64,000 nucleotides of DNA from assembly GCF_016919175.1 (NCBI RefSeq), contig NZ_JAFFPU010000012.1:1-64000 (forward strand). Direction: 5' to 3'. The notes under the pieces were generated by a model. It searched no databases, was not told the DNA's origin, and was given only the letters and a program-made list of their open reading frames with translations. Source of the DNA: Leptospira ainlahdjerensis (GTDB lineage Bacteria; Spirochaetota; Leptospiria; Leptospirales; Leptospiraceae). Below are positions 25,951 through 38,731 of this stretch, one piece after another. A program made the translations under genes and the position numbers. Position 1 is the first letter of the stretch. Each line of letters opens with the position of its first letter.

Positions 25951-28890
25951 GTGGATACTACAGATCCGATCAATCCAAACAAATCCGGTCCAAATCCGAT
26001 TCTTCAGAAGATCAAAAAAGGGTTCGGTTTATTGATCGAATTCAGTCATGTTTTCTATTTAGGGATCAGAGCCAAGTTAGCCCTTTTTACCGGCACCCTT
26101 ATCGCGTTCACGGTCTTTATTCTTTCCACAATCGACGTAAATCAGCAGACCGAAATTCTCACACAGAGTTATGAAAAGGAAGCCGCAATTTCCAGACATT
26201 ATATCTCCGGTCTCGTATTAGAATTGGAAAATATTTCCAGCAGTCTGATCCGCGTAGAATCCTTTCGAGAAAGAGTAAAAAGACAAAGCCAAGCTCTTCG
26301 AAAGTATCGAACCAAGGTCGTCACCCAAGAAGAAAAACAAGTCAGCCTTTTCGGATTCAAAACGAAACTTTTCGGAGTTCTCGGAAAAGAAAAAAGGTCG
26401 TCCGTCAAGGACACTTACTATTCCGTTTATCTTTCCAAAGACGACATCGAGGAATTGGAAAAGAATACAAAGTATCTTCTCAAAGATCCGAATGGTCTCG
26501 GAATTTCGGACGCGATGTATTCTAAACTTCTAAAGTTGGCCCAACAAGCCGCGATTCTCGAAGCCGATCTCAACGAACAAAAACAGAAATGGGACGAGTT
26601 AGGCGCACAAGAAGGTGCAACGGAAAAGGACAAATTGCCCATCGAACAAAGGATGGAACTTTTAAAATCGGGAATCGAAAAGGCCAGAAATCAACTCGAT
26701 CATTCCATCTTAGAACTCGCTCTTCCGAAACAACACAGAAAGATAGAAGAACTGGGACTCAACATGTCTCAGTATCGAATTCAAACGTTTCCCGTTCTTA
26801 CCAATCAATGGAAGGAGAATCTAACACCTTCTTTCGACACGAGAATTTTCAAACCGGACGGACCGATCAACGGAAACGAAATCCTTCCCGTGGTAAACGT
26901 GGATCTAAAAGAATCCATCTCCCGGGTTTTGTCTCTGGATTTCAGAATGGAAGCGGAGGAAAACGCATACACGATCGGTAATATGGAACTGCAGACGCTG
27001 TATTCTCCGATATTTCGAAATCAGAGTTCCACCGAAAGGGCACATCGAATCCGGGAAAAAATTCCGGACTTTACGAAACGTTATCTGCAACAGGACTCGG
27101 AAATTTCAAAACGAATCGCAGAACTTGTTGGACCTTTGAAAAAAAGAATTTCCGAACTTAAGGAGAAAAAACCTCCAATTCCTCCCTTTAAGGATAAAAA
27201 TTTCAACAATCTTTATTCCAAGTATTCAAAACTCGTTCAGGAAAGGGACGCCGCATTTGAAAAATTTAGAAACGAGTTCTCTGAGGATAAGAAGAATCAG
27301 GAAGCGACCTCACAAAAGATAAAAGCGGGCAAGACCAAGTCTCCCAAAGAAAAGATATTCTTTCCCATCCAAAGCGACACGGATCTTTTGATAGACGCGT
27401 TAGGCGAAATTAGAAATGCGGGATTGGAAGATCTGATCATTTTGAGATTTAGTCAAAACTCGGGCGCGTATTTGGATTACCTGAGAGATCCGAAGATACA
27501 GTCTCTCTCCAAAGAAAGATGGGCCGCGATCCGGGAATGGATCTATTCCGGCAAAAGTGAAACCCCGACCCCTCAACTAAAAAAATTGATCTCCGACGGA
27601 ATCATCGCAAACTCAAGAGGAGAAGCGGAGGAAATTCTTTGGAGTTTAGATTCTAAACCGCTTCTTTCCGAAACCGGAGACGAGGTTAGCTCCAATCTTC
27701 TTTCCGCAAACCTTTCCGGAATTTCAAGAACCCTCGTGGATCGAACGGAAGGCCTGGAGATGATTCGGAAAAACCGGAATTCGGCGATTGCGACGGCGAT
27801 GCTCATCTGCGCGATCGCGATTCTTCTTGCAATTTTGATTTCGGGTTTTGTAGTTCAGAAAATCAAACGGATCATCTTTCACGCTCAGGAAGTGGGACAC
27901 GGAAATCTGGAAGTTCATTTCGAACAGGGTGGCCAGGATGAGCTGGGAACTCTCACGGAGGCCCTCAACTCGATGGTTTACGGTCTCCGAGAAAGGGAAA
28001 AGATAAAGAATATTTTGGGAACGATGATCGATCCCGTGGTTGTCAGCGAAGCGATGGTGGATCTTGCGGCATTAAAACGCGGGAGTGAAAAAAGAATCAC
28101 CGCTTTTTTTTCGGACGTAGCAGGTTTTTCGAATATTAGTGAAAAGTTAACTTCCGTCGAATTAGCGTCTTTGTTAAACGAATATCTTTCCGCGATGACG
28201 ATCGTCCTCAAAAAACACGGAGGTGTTTTGGATAAATACATCGGGGATGCGATCGTGGGAATTTTCAACGCACCGGTGGAAATAGAAGACCACTGCCTCA
28301 AAGCCGCTCGAGCCTCCGTTGAGATGATCGAAAAACTCGATCTTTTACGCCAGGATTGGAAGGCGAAAAAAGCTTATATCCAGGAAGCGCAAGAGATGAC
28401 CTTTCGGATCGGACTCAACACCGGACTTGCAAAAGTAGGTTTTATGGGGACCGATTCCATTTCGGCTTACACGATGATGGGAGATACCGTCAATCTCGCG
28501 GCAAGACTCGAGGCCGCGGGGAAGGACTACGGAGTTAATATCCTCATCGGCGAATCGGTTCAACACGAGATTAAGGACGAATTTTTCACAAGGCTTTTAG
28601 ACGTAGTCCGTGTCAAAGGAAAGAACGAACCCGTAAAACTCTACGAACTCGTGGGAAAACACGACAAAATTTCCGAAAGAGTCGAAGCCGCCGCGCTCGA
28701 ATTTTCAAAAGGATTCGAAGCCTATCTCAATCGGGAATGGTCTCTCGCCCAGGAACTTTTAGAAAGTTCGCAGATAACGAGAGGAGCAAAAGATAAGGCG
28801 GCGATTCTGCTCATCGAACGTTGTGAAGATTATAAACTCAACCCGCCTGAAAAAACCTGGGACGGAGTTTACACAAGAACTCACAAATGA
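25951..28890 (+). CDS. Membrane adenylate/guanylate cyclase with HAMP
   Basis: A 979-aa class III cyclase. TM1 is LALFTGTLIAFTVFILSTI (about 44-62), followed by an unusually long, mainly helical periplasmic region (about 65-605). TM2 is ATAMLICAIAILLAILISGFVV (about 613-634), then HAMP (about 635-690), then the catalytic domain (about 713-885). Metal-binding aspartates are in AFFSDVAGFSNIS and KYIGDAIVGIFN. GDTVNLAARLEAAGKDYG carries the transition-state N and R. A C-terminal tail of about 70 residues follows. The start is GTG. Substrate specificity cannot be decided by eye. Confidence 0.93.
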   Translation: MDTTDPINPNKSGPNPILQKIKKGFGLLIEFSHVFYLGIRAKLALFTGTLIAFTVFILSTIDVNQQTEILTQSYEKEAAISRHYISGLVLELENISSSLIRVESFRERVKRQSQALRKYRTKVVTQEEKQVSLFGFKTKLFGVLGKEKRSSVKDTYYSVYLSKDDIEELEKNTKYLLKDPNGLGISDAMYSKLLKLAQQAAILEADLNEQKQKWDELGAQEGATEKDKLPIEQRMELLKSGIEKARNQLDHSILELALPKQHRKIEELGLNMSQYRIQTFPVLTNQWKENLTPSFDTRIFKPDGPINGNEILPVVNVDLKESISRVLSLDFRMEAEENAYTIGNMELQTLYSPIFRNQSSTERAHRIREKIPDFTKRYLQQDSEISKRIAELVGPLKKRISELKEKKPPIPPFKDKNFNNLYSKYSKLVQERDAAFEKFRNEFSEDKKNQEATSQKIKAGKTKSPKEKIFFPIQSDTDLLIDALGEIRNAGLEDLIILRFSQNSGAYLDYLRDPKIQSLSKERWAAIREWIYSGKSETPTPQLKKLISDGIIANSRGEAEEILWSLDSKPLLSETGDEVSSNLLSANLSGISRTLVDRTEGLEMIRKNRNSAIATAMLICAIAILLAILISGFVVQKIKRIIFHAQEVGHGNLEVHFEQGGQDELGTLTEALNSMVYGLREREKIKNILGTMIDPVVVSEAMVDLAALKRGSEKRITAFFSDVAGFSNISEKLTSVELASLLNEYLSAMTIVLKKHGGVLDKYIGDAIVGIFNAPVEIEDHCLKAARASVEMIEKLDLLRQDWKAKKAYIQEAQEMTFRIGLNTGLAKVGFMGTDSISAYTMMGDTVNLAARLEAAGKDYGVNILIGESVQHEIKDEFFTRLLDVVRVKGKNEPVKLYELVGKHDKISERVEAAALEFSKGFEAYLNREWSLAQELLESSQITRGAKDKAAILLIERCEDYKLNPPEKTWDGVYTRTHK

Positions 28891-30251
28891 AAAAGAACAT
28901 CGGCGGCCAAGAAAAAAAGGCCGCTGAAGAATATCCAAAAAATGGAATATTCTTTTTTGAGTTTGAGAAAAACAAGGCTACAAACCGTCCAAACCACGGG
29001 CGCCCATCGAATCAAATAAAGCGGGTTCTGAAATTCAGATCCCGCTATTCCTTCCTGCAAAAGAATCGACTTTGCAAAATAAATTCCTAAATAGAGAATC
29101 ACTCCGCAGACGCAGGCGGTCACGTAACTTAGTGCAAACTTTAGAAGCGCCGATTCTTTTGTTTTTTCCACAAGACTCGCACCGCCGAGGATAAAGATAA
29201 ATGAAGGCAAAAAAGTATAATACGCCGTTAAGGATAAGCCGAATAAACCCGCGGTCACACTTTCAAATCGATAAGCTCCCGCCAAAAAACCGATAAAGGT
29301 CAGAACCATCACAAGCGGGCCCGGAGTGCTTTCTCCAAAGGAAAGACCGTCTAACATCTCTTTGTTGGAAATCCAGCCGGCCTTGTCGACGGCAAAGTCG
29401 GCAACGGTGGGAAGAATCGCGTAGGCTCCGCCGAAGGTCAAAAGCGCGGTTTTTGTAAAAAACAAAATCAGTTCTTCCCAAAATCGGAAGTCGGATTTTA
29501 AAAAGAGTAAAATACCGAGAATCGGCAAAACCCAAAGGATCAAACCGACACTCCCGACCTTACTTATCTGTTTTAAAATCTTGGAGTTTTGTTCCCTTCT
29601 TTGATCCAACCTCGATTGTAGGTCGATGATTCCGGGAGGAGAGTGTAAAGCCGACGTTTGTAAAGAAGCGCCGGATTCTTTTTTAGAAACGTAAAAAGAA
29701 AAAATCCCGAACGTCAAAGAAGACAGAAGAAGATACGGATAAGGAATCGAAAAAAACAACATCCCAGAAACGGTAATTAAAAAACAAAATTTTTGTCCGT
29801 TGGATCTTAAACTTTTAAGAAGCAGATTTGAAAATGCGAGGAGAATGATCGCAAGAATCGCCGGTTTGACTCCGTTTAAAAACGAAATTACGTAAGGAAT
29901 TTGTCCATAATAATAATATAATATACTAATCCCGATAAAGATAAGAACGGAAGGAAGAATAAAAAAAAGGCCCGCCAAAATTCCTCCGCGAACGCCGTGA
30001 AGAATCCAACCTAAATAGGTGGCGAGTTGTTGCGCTTCCGGACCGGGGAGAAGCATACAATAACTCAATGCGTGCGAGAACCTTTCTTCGGAGATCCATT
30101 GTTTCTCTTCCACAAGGGTTTTGTGCATTAGGCTGATTTGCCCGGCGGGTCCGCCGAAACTCAACCAACCGAGTTGAAACCAAAAACGAAACGCTTCTCC
30201 AAGAGAAGGAATCAAGAGGGAAGTCTCCCGATACGAAAGAAAAGGGGCCAT
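28881..30251 (-). CDS. chrA: Chromate transporter (CHR family)
   Basis: The 456-aa double-domain CHR transporter has FWFQLGWLSFGGPAGQISLMHKTLVEEKQWI in the first half (FGGPxxQI signature) and FFTKTALLTFGGAYAILPTVADFAVDKAGWI in the second (FGGAY signature). PGPEAQQLATYLGW and PGPLVMVLTFIGF are the paired PGP motifs. About 10-12 TM segments. It exports chromate or a related oxyanion. Its 3' end overlaps the convergent cyclase gene by 10 bp, and its 5' end overlaps the methyltransferase by 40 bp. Confidence 0.93.
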   Translation of the reverse strand: MAPFLSYRETSLLIPSLGEAFRFWFQLGWLSFGGPAGQISLMHKTLVEEKQWISEERFSHALSYCMLLPGPEAQQLATYLGWILHGVRGGILAGLFFILPSVLIFIGISILYYYYGQIPYVISFLNGVKPAILAIILLAFSNLLLKSLRSNGQKFCFLITVSGMLFFSIPYPYLLLSSLTFGIFSFYVSKKESGASLQTSALHSPPGIIDLQSRLDQRREQNSKILKQISKVGSVGLILWVLPILGILLFLKSDFRFWEELILFFTKTALLTFGGAYAILPTVADFAVDKAGWISNKEMLDGLSFGESTPGPLVMVLTFIGFLAGAYRFESVTAGLFGLSLTAYYTFLPSFIFILGGASLVEKTKESALLKFALSYVTACVCGVILYLGIYFAKSILLQEGIAGSEFQNPLYLIRWAPVVWTVCSLVFLKLKKEYSIFWIFFSGLFFLAADVLFHL

Positions 30252-30958
30252 TCCACGGTTCTTGTGTTTACTTCTCCCCAGGCGGAACGCAAATCGGATT
30301 CGATCAAAATTACCGGATCACTTTCGTTTTTTTGAATGTATTTTTGAACGCTCGACCAGGTTCTTAAATACCCGAGGACTTGATCGACTGTCCATTCTTC
30401 TTTCATGCTAAACGTAGGGGTGGGGACCTCTTTAAAAGGGAAGGAGATCGTTTTGTATTCCTCTTCCACGTATTTTCTTTCGGGGGGCCAATAAGCTCCT
30501 ACGATTTCTTCGTAGAGTTTATCCACGAGAACGTCGACTTCCGGCGAAATTCTATGCATTCGATATCCCCAGATCGCGAGAATCCCGTTCTTCCTTCCCA
30601 CACGTTGTGCTTCTTTGAAAAACGGTTCAAAATCGAACCAGTGAAAGGCTTGTGCGACCGTGATCAAATCTACTTCATGATTTTTTAATGTAGATTCTTC
30701 GGCTTTTGCGACGCGGTATTCGACGCGAGGATGAAATTCTGCGTTTGCGATTTGATTCGCGCTGGGATCGGTTGCGATCACCTTGTCGAAAAATTCTGCG
30801 AGAGAAACCGCGGCTTGACCGTTTCCGGTTCCACAATCCCAGACGACCTTTCCCTCAGGGGCAAGACCTTTTAGATAGGAAAAAAGTTCTCTTGGATAAC
30901 CGGGGCGGTATTCGGAGTAAGACGAGGAGTGGGAAGAAAAATGATCTCTGAAACTCAT
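30212..30958 (-). CDS. Class I SAM-dependent methyltransferase
   Basis: The 248-aa protein begins SFRDHFSSHSSSYSEYRPGYP and has motif I KVVWDCGTGNGQAAVSLAEFF (about 38-58), DPSANQIANA, the AFHWFDFEPFFKEAQRV motif (about 105-121) and NGILAIWGYRMH. This pattern is that of the small type 11 methyltransferases related to tRNA or trans-aconitate methyltransferase-like proteins. The substrate is unknown. It overlaps chrA, so the two are translationally coupled. Confidence 0.88.
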   Translation of the reverse strand: MSFRDHFSSHSSSYSEYRPGYPRELFSYLKGLAPEGKVVWDCGTGNGQAAVSLAEFFDKVIATDPSANQIANAEFHPRVEYRVAKAEESTLKNHEVDLITVAQAFHWFDFEPFFKEAQRVGRKNGILAIWGYRMHRISPEVDVLVDKLYEEIVGAYWPPERKYVEEEYKTISFPFKEVPTPTFSMKEEWTVDQVLGYLRTWSSVQKYIQKNESDPVILIESDLRSAWGEVNTRTVEWPLFFRIGRLPS

Positions 30959-31002
30959 ACTCTCAAGATTTCAGAGATCATCACAAGGACTCAAGTCGGT
31001 TT

Positions 31003-32439
31003 TTAAAAAGTTCCGTCCGGATGTTTTTTAAATTCTTTTTGATTGATAAAAAGATATTGGTATTGAATCGGTTTTCCTTCCTTGGTCTTCGCTTGAATCA
31101 TCAAGGGAAGAAACGTGGATTTTTTCGCAAAGTCCGGAATTCGGATCGTATAGTCCGGAGATTTGTTTTCGGAGATCACATCCTTACTTTTGATTTTGAT
31201 ACTCACCGACTCCGGCTGTACTCCTTCGAGATGAATCTTAAATTCCTGACCGGTTTTTACCCAAGATCCGTCCGCAATGGAAATGGAAATCTTAGGAGGA
31301 GGGGCCATCGTTAGTATCGCATTGAACGCGGACTGGGATTGTCCCCAAGGAACCAATGAACGATGCACGTTATAGACCGGGGTTCCTGGAACGTTCTTTC
31401 CGGGATTGACCGTAAAGGCCATTCTGTAACCGATTTCTTTTGCCTCTTCGATCACACGAGGATCAAAAAGCCCGAAAGGATAGGCAAGATCCACGACCTT
31501 TCTTCCGGTTTTGGCTTCTAGGATTTGTTTGGATTCCAATAGCTGTTTGCGAATCAACGCGCGACTCATCGTAGGAAGTTTCGGATGATACAATGTATGA
31601 GAACCCAAATCCAAAACCCCGCTGTCGAGAGCGGTCTTCAGTTGTTCCCAGGTCAAGTAGTACTTCTTACCGGAAGAGATGATCGTAGGATAGATAAAGA
31701 TCGAAGCTACAAAATTATACTTCTTTAAAAGAGGAACCAACTGCTCGAGATGTGTTTTAGAACCGTCGTCAAATGTAAGAAGAATCGGCTTCTCCGGAAA
31801 GTCCGCAGGTTTTTTACCGGAAAGATACGCATAGAATTGATCCAAACGAATCGGTTTATAACCTGCCGCCTTGAGGAACTTAAACTGTTCTTCGAGAAGA
31901 TTCGGATGAAGATTGTATCCGCCCATAGGACCGCCTTCCGGCGCCAAATGATGATAACAAAGAACGGGAACTCCACCCCCCGAAACGGATTCGATTCCTT
32001 TTGTGGAATAACTCGGAGTAGAGGGAGTGTCGTCCTGAACCGTGGGAAGGGCGTCTTCGTATTTTTTCTTGGATTTAGAAGCGTTGGATCTCTTCGCTTC
32101 CTTGTTGTCTTGAATCTTAGAATTTCTGGATTTTTTACGAAGTTTTTTTTCTTCCGATTTGGAAACACCCGCACCTACGTCGACGGTTTCCGTTTTTTCT
32201 TTGGGTGTTTTTTTGGAGACGATCTCGGGAGAATCCTCGGAGGAGGAAGGACGCTCTTTCACAGAACGTTCGGACTCCGATTTTTGAGAAGTTGAAGGAG
32301 GAGCCTTTCTTTTTTTGGGGGGATTTAGAAAATCATCTACGGGAGAAGCCGTCAAAATCGCCGGGATCAAAAGGAAAAGAAGCCCAAAGATAGAAAGAGT
32401 GGTTTTTACATTTTTGGAAATAAATAGTTTTCGTTGCAT
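31003..32439 (-). CDS. Polysaccharide deacetylase (NodB-like), secreted
   Basis: A 478-aa protein with an N-terminal membrane/signal segment (about 14-33), a long low-complexity Lys/Ser/Pro-rich linker (about 35-150), then a carbohydrate esterase 4 domain: GVPVLCYHHLAPEGG, ILLTFDDGSKTHLEQLVPLL (TFDDG metal motif), LGSHTLYHPKLP (H-x3-H), and VVDLAYPFGLFD. A C-terminal beta-rich domain (about 375-478) follows. It probably removes N- or O-acetyl groups from peptidoglycan or surface glycans. The basic linker may bind the cell wall. Confidence 0.92.
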   Translation of the reverse strand: MQRKLFISKNVKTTLSIFGLLFLLIPAILTASPVDDFLNPPKKRKAPPSTSQKSESERSVKERPSSSEDSPEIVSKKTPKEKTETVDVGAGVSKSEEKKLRKKSRNSKIQDNKEAKRSNASKSKKKYEDALPTVQDDTPSTPSYSTKGIESVSGGGVPVLCYHHLAPEGGPMGGYNLHPNLLEEQFKFLKAAGYKPIRLDQFYAYLSGKKPADFPEKPILLTFDDGSKTHLEQLVPLLKKYNFVASIFIYPTIISSGKKYYLTWEQLKTALDSGVLDLGSHTLYHPKLPTMSRALIRKQLLESKQILEAKTGRKVVDLAYPFGLFDPRVIEEAKEIGYRMAFTVNPGKNVPGTPVYNVHRSLVPWGQSQSAFNAILTMAPPPKISISIADGSWVKTGQEFKIHLEGVQPESVSIKIKSKDVISENKSPDYTIRIPDFAKKSTFLPLMIQAKTKEGKPIQYQYLFINQKEFKKHPDGTF

Positions 32440-32513
32440 TCCGGAATCCGGGAAAAGAGTCTTCGGTTAGTCTTTTGAAGCCCCTTTCCCAGGCAAGCCA
32501 TTCCCGGAGATTT

Positions 32514-33080
32514 CTAATGGCAGAATTTAACGACAGATTTCGCCGCTTCTCGATGTCCTAAAGATTCGGCTCGTTTCCAATCTCCGCATGCGTTCTTCTT
32601 TTCTTTGACCGCCCAGTTGGCAACCGCACGATTATTGAGGGCATTGGAATAATTCGGTTTAAAACGAATCGCCGAATTGAAATCCTCGATCGCGCCCCGA
32701 TAATCCGAAATTTCGATTTTTGCAAAACCTCGGTTGTTGTATGCGATCGCGTAATCCTGCTTTTTTTCGATGGCTTGGTTGTAATCCGCAATCGCACCTT
32801 CTTCATTTCCGGACTTACTTTTGGCAAGCCCTCGGTTGTTGAGTGAGGAAGGATTGGCCGGATTCGCGTCCAAGTCCCTGGAATAAAACTCGATCGCAGA
32901 AGGGAAGTCCCCGTTCTTAAACTTGGAATTCCCTTCCTGAAAAGGGTTGCGATTCGATTCTCGAAAGGAAACCGATTCTTCCGTCTTCTCCTGTTCGGAA
33001 GAACAAGAGAAGAAAAGAAAGAAAGTTAGGCAAAACAGGGGCTTTGCTAAAAGTTTCGATCGAGAAACGAAAGGGTCCAT
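32514..33080 (-). CDS. TPR-repeat lipoprotein
   Basis: A 188-aa protein with signal peptide LAKPLFCLTFFLFFSCSSEQ. The lipobox FFSC places Cys at about residue 26 and a Ser follows, as common for spirochaetal lipoproteins. TPR units of the AIEFYSRDLDANPANPSSLNNRGLAKSK, AIADYNQAIEKKQDYAIAYNNRGFAK and AIEDFNSAIRFKPNYSNALNNRAVA pattern occupy about residues 45-165. It should act as a protein-interaction scaffold in the cell envelope. Confidence 0.9.
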   Translation of the reverse strand: MDPFVSRSKLLAKPLFCLTFFLFFSCSSEQEKTEESVSFRESNRNPFQEGNSKFKNGDFPSAIEFYSRDLDANPANPSSLNNRGLAKSKSGNEEGAIADYNQAIEKKQDYAIAYNNRGFAKIEISDYRGAIEDFNSAIRFKPNYSNALNNRAVANWAVKEKKNACGDWKRAESLGHREAAKSVVKFCH

Positions 33081-33104
33081 ACAAAATAAGTCTCCGAAAG
33101 AAGC

Positions 33105-33620
33105 TTATTTCCCTTCCTTCTCCCGAATCAATCTCTTTAAGACGGATTCACTGTGTGCACAGAGCTTCAAAATCCCCGTTTTGGCGGGTTTTTGTCTGTC
33201 CAATTCCAGGAGTTGGCTTGCAAAGCGGAATTTGCGACGGATGTGATTCACTGCAGGGATGGAAGTTTTGAAACTTCTCGCCAACTCGTGATCGGTCAGA
33301 CCTTTCAAGTTGAGATCGAAAAACTTCGCGAGCTTATCCTTATCCCAAACAATCTTCTGATCCGTTCGGTAATAATTGTGTTGTTCTAATCGTTTGCTGT
33401 TGCGTTCGTAAGAACCTTGATTCCTCTTCTTTCGCCAGAAGGGATGTCGGTTCCTCGCATACTTGATATCATCGATCGTATATCCGGTGGACGTAAGCCA
33501 TTCCGAAGTGATACTAGATTTTTTTGGACCGGTAAGCTTTGACTTAATCGATAACTCGATGTATTGCTCCGGTGTTGATGCTGAAAGTAGTTTCCGTTTT
33601 TCTTTTTCGTAGATTTCCAT
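33105..33620 (-). CDS. Hypothetical protein with possible HTH
   Basis: A 171-aa, basic, soluble protein that I do not assign to a family. The LTDHELARSFKTSIPAVNHIRRKFRFA segment (about 108-134) looks like a helix-turn-helix. The middle KKRNQGSYERNSKRLEQHNYYR stretch is very basic. It could be a DNA-binding regulator. It shares direction with the TPR lipoprotein gene, 24 bp away, and is probably co-transcribed. Confidence 0.6.
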   Translation of the reverse strand: MEIYEKEKRKLLSASTPEQYIELSIKSKLTGPKKSSITSEWLTSTGYTIDDIKYARNRHPFWRKKRNQGSYERNSKRLEQHNYYRTDQKIVWDKDKLAKFFDLNLKGLTDHELARSFKTSIPAVNHIRRKFRFASQLLELDRQKPAKTGILKLCAHSESVLKRLIREKEGK

Positions 33621-33786
33621 ATCTTTTTACGCTCATTTAATCATAATCTAGAGAGTTGGTGCTCTCCAAACTCAGGGACTATTCTTATCACAATATCGTT
33701 AACTTGAAAACATTTTTCCGAAAGAAGAAAGAAAATATCTCGAATGTATTTGTAAGAAAAGAAATACATTCGAAGGAACAGAATAC

Positions 33787-34788
33787 TTACCAACGAAAGT
33801 TACCTTCCTTTAAAAAACCAAAACCGATCGAGTCAGTTGAAACACCCGGACATACAACTGAAGCCTTACCGGAAAGACGAAAGGAAGAACTTCTTTTTGT
33901 AACCGCGTTTGCAATCGAGTTGGAAACCGACTTGAGAGGAAAGCTCGTCTTAATCGTAAGAATCGATTCTTTGCCGTTGTTCACGATGTTCACAGGAGAA
34001 CCCGTTAGGAACTTATCGTTTTCGAGAAAGAGTTCGAAGTTGAGATCTTGAAACTTCAAGTCGGAAGCCGCTTTGTTGTTTAGAACCAATTCAAATTCAG
34101 TATCGATGGAAATATCGAGAGCTTCGAGACCAGCGTTTAACGCGGAGCCGGGAGATTTTCTATTCTTAGGAGAAAGAAGCGCGTCCAAAAAGGAAACGGC
34201 CTTCTTCGCAATCTCCGCGCTGTTAGCAGATTCGGTGATCTTTGCGACGTCCGGTTTTATGATTTTAAAGTTGCGAATTTCGATATTGGGCAGAACCGCA
34301 GGTATCAATCTTTCGTCTTGAAACGGGAATTTGAGCGAATCTGTACCGGCGATGACCTTGTATTTTTCAGGGATAAGAAGACCGGCTTCTCCTTCGATGC
34401 GGATGAGCAGTTCCTTTTTGCCGGGGACTTTCTTGTAGAGGGTCGCGAGATCGGAATACTTGAGTTTCACTTCGATCGGGAGTTGTTTTTTAGAAGAACC
34501 CGAAATCGTTTCCAGGCTGAGTTTCACCTTGCTGAATTGGGTTCCTTCGATTTTCACATCCAGGTCCAGGCTGGAAGCCGGGAGAGTAATCGGATAAGGG
34601 TTACTCACTTCGGTTTGAATGAGAAGTTTTATATCTTCGAGAGTGATTTCTGCGATCTCGACCCGATCAAAAGAAATTTCGGGCGTTTTGATCTTTCCTT
34701 TGATCGTTTGCAGTTGAGCGCAACCGGAGAAGAGAAAGGGGAAAAAGAAGACAAAGGGGAGAAGGAAAAGTGCAAATATAGATTTCAA
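33787..34788 (-). CDS. LEA14-like (WHy domain) lipoprotein
   Basis: A 333-aa protein. Signal peptide ALFLLPFVFFFPFLFSGCAQL with lipobox FSGC at about residue 23. Two LEA type 2/WHy-like units follow: ISFDRVEIAEITLEDIKLLIQTEVSNPYPITLPASSLDLDVKIEG (about 39-83) and LEALDISIDTEFELVLNNKAASDLKFQDLNFELFLEN near the C-terminus. The N-P-Y/P-I-T-L motif is typical. It should be envelope-attached. WHy domains occur in desiccation and stress proteins. Confidence 0.85.
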   Translation of the reverse strand: MKSIFALFLLPFVFFFPFLFSGCAQLQTIKGKIKTPEISFDRVEIAEITLEDIKLLIQTEVSNPYPITLPASSLDLDVKIEGTQFSKVKLSLETISGSSKKQLPIEVKLKYSDLATLYKKVPGKKELLIRIEGEAGLLIPEKYKVIAGTDSLKFPFQDERLIPAVLPNIEIRNFKIIKPDVAKITESANSAEIAKKAVSFLDALLSPKNRKSPGSALNAGLEALDISIDTEFELVLNNKAASDLKFQDLNFELFLENDKFLTGSPVNIVNNGKESILTIKTSFPLKSVSNSIANAVTKRSSSFRLSGKASVVCPGVSTDSIGFGFLKEGNFRW

Positions 34789-35877
34789 AAAAATCCTCCA
34801 GAATCGGTAAATACTGATTTAGAAGAATGGAATCTGATTGGAAAGAAAGATTTTAGAAAAGAAGAAACCTTTATTTTCAAAAAGGAGGACCCAAAAAGGC
34901 GCTACAAGAAAACTAACGTGGATAGGGAAGGAAACCCTATAAAATGTGAGTCAAGACTCGGATCTAAAACATAAAAAATGAATTTAGAAAGTCCTTTGGG
35001 CGATTCGCTCGCAAAAATTTTCCAAAAAAAGGCTCGCGACCGCGCTTTCCGCTTCAATTCCTCTTTGGCGGGATCTTGATTTAGGGAAGGAGGGATTTTC
35101 CGGATTCTAAAAAAATAGACGAAAAATCCACGCCAAAGAAGGAATTTCCGCTACAATCGCTATCGCACGCATTCGAAAAGAAATATATAAGAACAAAAAT
35201 CGGAAAAAGAGGATTCTTAAGAATAGAAATGAAAAGAGGCGATTTAGGAACTTTAGGAACTTTAGGAACTTTAGGAACTTTAGAAAATTCTAAAACAGAT
35301 TTTGTATCCTGATTCTCAGGAAATCGCTTTTTGCAAACCAAAGGGCTCCCAAAAACTTCTAGGGTCTTTTGGAATTGAGATCGGGGATCGCCTCATCCGT
35401 GCTCGCTTTGCGAGAGTGCCTGTTTGTTTTGAGAAAAAAGATCCTTTGTTCGAAGAACGCTCGGCTGGGATACTTTAGAAAAAGATCCGATTCGATGAGG
35501 ATAACCTTGAGGTAAGAATTTATCGTTTAAAATCCAGATGAATAAGAATGGATAACGGATCCAAATCCTTGTTCTCGGAGATTCCTTTTTCGAAAAATCT
35601 CAATTTTGCAGGTCCGCACTTATAGACGGCTCCTCGAGATATTTTTGAAAACTTTTGTGATTCGCCTGTTGATTGGGATCGAGGTTTGTTTCAGCGGATC
35701 GTGGTCTATCACGGGGTTTTGTAGGAGGTGTAACAAAAAGAGACAATTTTAAGTAGGAGCTCTTACAGAATTCTTCAGAGAATCCAAAAAAGTAAAAAAA
35801 AACGAATCGCAAAGAAAAAATCCAAAAAAGAAACCATTTTCTAGTCCGCCTGCTCTTTCAGAAGAACCGTCTTGGAT
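34789..35877. other. About 1.1 kb intergenic with a 9-bp tandem repeat
   Basis: No gene is recognised. Contents are a 9-bp tandem repeat at 35243-35283 and one short dispersed palindrome (GTAGGAGCTCTTAC, 35753-35766). An 86-codon frame across the tandem repeat has no supporting features. Confidence 0.5.
35243..35283. repeat. 9-bp tandem repeat (4.5 copies)
   Basis: The unit TTTAGGAAC is repeated four times without change (35243-35278), followed by a partial unit TTTAG. It is a candidate variable-number repeat. Confidence 0.9.
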
Positions 35878-36376
<499 letters not shown>

Positions 36377-36384
36377 CAGTTCTA

Positions 36385-37362
<978 letters not shown>

Positions 37363-37363
37363 A

Positions 37364-38674
<1,311 letters not shown>

Positions 38675-38682
38675 TCGAAACT

Positions 38683-38712
38683 TTTTCCGGGATCTAAGAC
38701 GGTCCCGGAAAA
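38683..38712 (+). promoter_or_regulatory. Hairpin between ahcY and the ferredoxin gene
   Basis: The 10-bp perfect stem TTTTCCGGGA (38683-38692) and TCCCGGAAAA (38703-38712) has a 10-nt loop. No T-run follows, so it is more likely an mRNA-stability or partial-termination element than a full terminator. Confidence 0.5.
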
Positions 38713-38731
38713 TCGGTCTTCTCGAAAAACG

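Noticed and set aside
35081..35341. 86-codon frame with a KVP repeat
   Set aside because: The KVP repeat is just the translation of the 9-bp tandem repeat. No start signal or family is seen.
38683..38712. Terminator separating ahcY from the ferredoxin gene
   Set aside because: The stem is strong but no T-run follows, so it does not meet the pattern of an intrinsic terminator. Listed only as a hairpin.
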